Origin: a virus | IMG/VR virus record: IMGVR_UViG_3300009376_000086 | Location: 1-23,824 of that record | Strand: one strand, 5' to 3' | DNA: 23,824 nucleotides | Shown: piece by piece, positions 21,614 through 23,824 of the stretch | How the letters are laid out: each line of letters begins with the position of its first letter | How positions within the stretch are numbered: position 1 is the stretch's first letter | The notes under the pieces: generated by a model | Seen by the model: the letters and a program-made list of their open reading frames with translations, nothing else | Databases searched by the model: none | What the model was told of the DNA's origin: nothing | Made by a program: the position numbers and the translations under genes

Positions 21614-22622
21614 TGCATTAGCTGTAGGTACAGCAAGAAGTACATTAAATATATCTACATCAGCTAGAATATTACCTAGAGTTTTAAAAGATTTAGGACA
21701 CGATGTTACTCAAAAAGCAATCGTTCCAGGAGAAGATGTTTCTCAATATGATAAAGTTTTTGTATTTGTATTTGGTCCTAATAGTCTATCAGCACGTTTT
21801 TGGTATGGTGCAGCATATACTTTAATAAAAAGACCTGATGCAATAGTATCAATAGATGATTGGCAAACTAAAGATTCAGTAAGTGGTTTTGGAACTTTTA
21901 GTAGAGGTCATTGGAGAATATGGAAAAAATTAAGTAAAGCAGGAAATCCAGTAGGAAAAGTTAATTGGGATGAGGCTCAAGTTTATAAAAAAGAAATAGA
22001 AGATTTTGTAGATACATTCGCTTTTGAAGAATGGCCTTATAAACTTTTAATTCCAGCTTATGATGGCGGTAATTATGAAACTTTAGGAATGAAAGCTAAA
22101 GAAATTATAAATTGGGATCCTTCAATTTATTGTGATTTACATTTAAATCATCCTGATTTAATAAATTTATTTTCAAGTCAGTCTCATGAAAGAAAAAAAG
22201 AATGGGCTTGTGCTAGTTTAGTAAGTAAACAAAACTGGTTAAAACAACAATATTTTAATTGGCCTGTGAAAACTTTTGGAAATATAAAAGAAGGACAGAC
22301 AAGATTAAAAGAACATGAATTATTCGCAGAGTATTGTAAAATATGGGGAATAATAAGTCCACCGCATTATCATACTTTACAAGGAAGTGGTTGGTGGAGA
22401 GTAAGATATAAAATGGCATTAGATGCAGGATGTATTATCTATGGTCATCCTGAAGAAACTAAAGTATTAGGTTTTTATCATAATCCTGAAAATTTAGAAA
22501 AATGTAGTAATGACGAATTAATTAAAGTATTTAATAGTCAAGCTGAAATTTTAAAAAATAAATTTTGGTCAAAAGAAAGAACGAAAGAATTTTTTAAATG
22601 TTTATTAGAGGAAAAATCTTAA
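21588..22622 (+). CDS. GT-B-like glycosyltransferase
   Basis: 344 residues from the ATG at 21588; an upstream TTG at 21564 is less likely. The N-terminus is a Rossmann start (MKILITGFNA), with the first-domain pattern 'LGHDV...YDKVFVFVFGPNSLSAR' common to GT-B enzymes. The C-terminal part has the donor-site layout: WWRVRYKMALDAGCIIYGHPEETKVLG spans residues 269-295, followed by YHNPENLEKC and a closing helix. The middle (about 90-230) is divergent. I associate this domain pattern with uncharacterised glycosyltransferase-like proteins of phages, some near DNA-modification genes. Acceptor could be DNA, a nucleotide, or an envelope sugar. It overlaps the MazG gene by 26 bases and the kinase gene by 25, so it is embedded in the nucleotide operon. 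Confidence 0.6.
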   Translation: MKILITGFNALAVGTARSTLNISTSARILPRVLKDLGHDVTQKAIVPGEDVSQYDKVFVFVFGPNSLSARFWYGAAYTLIKRPDAIVSIDDWQTKDSVSGFGTFSRGHWRIWKKLSKAGNPVGKVNWDEAQVYKKEIEDFVDTFAFEEWPYKLLIPAYDGGNYETLGMKAKEIINWDPSIYCDLHLNHPDLINLFSSQSHERKKEWACASLVSKQNWLKQQYFNWPVKTFGNIKEGQTRLKEHELFAEYCKIWGIISPPHYHTLQGSGWWRVRYKMALDAGCIIYGHPEETKVLGFYHNPENLEKCSNDELIKVFNSQAEILKNKFWSKERTKEFFKCLLEEKS

Positions 22623-23173
22623 TTTTTGATGGACCAGATGGTGTAGGTAAAACTACATTAATTAATTATATAAAAAAGAAATATAATAACTCTTATTATA
22701 TGCATTTAAGAGTTCATAAAAATATGAAATTGTGGCATACAGCTAGTGCTAGATATGCTATTAGAAAAAAATTAGAAGGAAAATTAGTTTTATTAGATAG
22801 ACATTGGCCAAGTGAACAATGCTATGCTTATATTTATAGAAATGGACCTAGTTATAATCCTAGGTTTTTATATAATAGATTAAAAGATCAAAAAACTTTT
22901 TATGTATGGTGTATTCCTGAAGATATTGAAAGAGTAAAAGAAAATCATAGAATTAATAGAGAATTAAGACATGAAGAATATCATGATATTGATAAAGTAG
23001 TAGATTATTATTACTATCATTGGTTTGGTAAACCTGATCGAAATAATTTTTTATCCACGCTATCGCCTCTGCGTAACAGAAAAGATTTTATGAGATATGA
23101 TATGTTCAAAGATGGATACAAATTAGATGAATTTACAAATAAAATTATGAAAAATTATGCGATACACTTATAA
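22598..23173 (+). CDS. P-loop nucleotide kinase, thymidylate-kinase-like
   Basis: 191 residues. Walker A GPDGVGKTT (12-20) in the context ILIFDGPDGVGKTTL closely follows the dTMP kinase pattern. The DR motif LLDRHWPSEQ (65-74, D67-R68) matches the base/phosphate-binding DRY/DRH of nucleoside monophosphate kinases. A lid with basic residues (VKENHRINRELRHEEY, about 113-128) follows. It should phosphorylate a deoxynucleoside monophosphate such as dTMP, or a modified monophosphate. 5-hydroxymethyl-dU DNA kinases of hypermodifying phages are also small P-loop kinases, so this cannot be excluded. It overlaps the glycosyltransferase gene by 25 bases; only a weak ribosome site is seen, suggesting coupled translation. 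Confidence 0.75.
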   Translation: MFIRGKILIFDGPDGVGKTTLINYIKKKYNNSYYMHLRVHKNMKLWHTASARYAIRKKLEGKLVLLDRHWPSEQCYAYIYRNGPSYNPRFLYNRLKDQKTFYVWCIPEDIERVKENHRINRELRHEEYHDIDKVVDYYYYHWFGKPDRNNFLSTLSPLRNRKDFMRYDMFKDGYKLDEFTNKIMKNYAIHL

Positions 23174-23345
23174 AATTAAAACTAAAGATAAAGAAGAAAT
23201 GATAGAGGCAATGTCTTTTAAAAAAATGTTACAATCTTTGGTTCTTAAATTTCCTAAAATGAATGTTTTATGTATGTATAAAAATAAAAAAGGAAATAAT
23301 TTAGCAAAATGGATAGATACTAATAAAATTAAAGTGAAATATTAA
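23157..23345 (+). CDS. Small basic hypothetical protein
   Basis: 62 residues, strongly basic, no recognised family: MRYTYKIKTKDKEEMIEAMS, then FKKMLQSLVLKFPKM, then two likely strands ending KWIDTNKIKVKY. The alternation of strand-helix-strand suggests a small compact fold. It starts inside the kinase gene (17-base overlap) and stops directly before the ATG of the TS-family gene, with no gap, so it is plausible as a coupled gene despite the absence of a clear ribosome site. Function unknown. Confidence 0.5.
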   Translation: MRYTYKIKTKDKEEMIEAMSFKKMLQSLVLKFPKMNVLCMYKNKKGNNLAKWIDTNKIKVKY

Positions 23346-23824
23346 ATGAAAGAAACTAATATCAGATATAAAAAAATGTTATGGGATATTTATAAACTTC
23401 CTGAGTTTATGTGTAAACCTAGAGGATTAAATATAAAAGAAAAAATTAATCACTCTTTTAAAATAGGTATGGAAGACCCTATTATAACGATACCTGAAAG
23501 AAAATTATCTTATAGTTTTATGTTTGGTGAAGCAGCATGGATGTTGAGTGGCAGAAATGATGTTGCAAGTGTATCTAAATATGTTGATGGAGTTAAAAGA
23601 TTTAGTGATGATGGTATAACTTTTTTTGGAGCTTATGGTCCTAAAATTATTACTCAAACATCTTATATAATTAATACTTTAATAAAAGACAATGATAGTA
23701 GACAAGCTGTTATAAATATATGGAGAGAGAATCCTAGATCAAGTAAAGATATTCCTTGTACTTTATCTTTACAATTTTTATTAAGAGAAGCAAGTGATGA
23801 GTTATGGTTACATACAATTGCTAC
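23346..23824 (+). CDS. Thymidylate synthase / dCMP-dUMP hydroxymethylase family (3' end outside window)
   Basis: The first 159 residues of a TS-superfamily protein. Matches: FMFGEAAWMLSGRNDVASVS (58-77, the EL-W-L-G-NDVA helix), FSDDGITFFGAYGPKI (86-101, the GxYG segment), DSRQAVINIW (117-126, phosphate-binding R119), and the catalytic nucleophile in IPCTLSLQFLL (C138). TS enzymes normally have Cys-His; here it is Cys-Thr, as in T4 dCMP hydroxymethylase. The second Arg of the SRR pair is Gln. The enzyme would use methylene-tetrahydrofolate to add either CH3 (making dTMP) or CH2OH (making a hydroxymethyl pyrimidine). The residue that separates dUMP from dCMP use (Asn versus Asp) is beyond the window. 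It begins one base after the preceding stop codon. Confidence 0.82.
   Translation, partial: MKETNIRYKKMLWDIYKLPEFMCKPRGLNIKEKINHSFKIGMEDPIITIPERKLSYSFMFGEAAWMLSGRNDVASVSKYVDGVKRFSDDGITFFGAYGPKIITQTSYIINTLIKDNDSRQAVINIWRENPRSSKDIPCTLSLQFLLREASDELWLHTIA

Noticed and set aside
1-23824. tRNA genes, CRISPR arrays, insertion sequences, integrase or attachment sites
   Set aside because: I found no cloverleaf-like tract, regularly spaced repeats, transposase or integrase motifs. The only non-coding gaps of note are about 403-503, 10048-10087 and 13455-13542, all too short for such elements.

Overview
The window is about 23.8 kb of a tailed double-stranded DNA phage genome. It is very AT-rich and densely packed, with start and stop codons that overlap at most gene junctions. 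The layout suggests a podovirus: a P22 gp10-like tail/DNA-stabilisation protein is followed by large internal-virion-type proteins with no long tail tape measure. The low G+C, the short genes and the marine-phage flavour of several families (2OG-Fe(II) oxygenase, radical SAM protein, MazG, DUF7220, DUF6580) fit a phage of an AT-rich marine alphaproteobacterium such as SAR11. The host is my inference; nothing in the sequence names it. Both ends are cut inside genes.

Left part (1-9958), rightward, late functions. It opens with the C-terminal end of a 2OG-Fe(II) oxygenase and a hairpin that may be a terminator. Then come the gp10-like stabilisation protein, a GNAT-like acetyltransferase, a protein ending in an S74-type chaperone domain, and two large probable ejection proteins (488 and 1170 aa). 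A small PD-(D/E)XK nuclease-like protein, a T7-lysozyme-type amidase and a holin-like membrane protein complete it. A 30-residue cysteine-rich peptide is coupled to the holin.

Middle (10088-13542). A radical SAM protein with an N-terminal cobalamin-binding-like region is read rightward and meets, tail to tail with an 8-base overlap, the only leftward gene, an SNF2-like helicase. The 88 bases to the right of the helicase start carry candidate divergent promoters.

Right part (13543-23824), rightward, early/replication and nucleotide functions. Genes: two conserved small proteins, a candidate SSB with an acidic tail ending in Pro-Phe, an archaeo-eukaryotic-type primase, a DEDDh exonuclease, a UvrD-like helicase, and a C5-cytosine DNA methyltransferase. 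A membrane/lipoprotein cluster follows (DUF7220, DUF6580, 61-aa lipoprotein). The window ends with a MazG-like pyrophosphohydrolase, a GT-B-like glycosyltransferase, a P-loop nucleotide kinase, and a truncated thymidylate synthase/hydroxymethylase family gene whose catalytic Cys is followed by Thr.

Taken together, the methyltransferase, NTP pyrophosphohydrolase, glycosyltransferase-like protein, NMP-kinase-like protein and TS/hydroxymethylase homologue are the components expected of a pathway making a modified, possibly glycosylated, pyrimidine in phage DNA. That is the most interesting system-level hypothesis here. The second is the radical SAM enzyme next to a tiny Cys-rich peptide. Neither is proven by the sequence alone. 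No DNA polymerase, RNA polymerase, integrase, terminase, portal, capsid gene or tRNA was recognised in the window.
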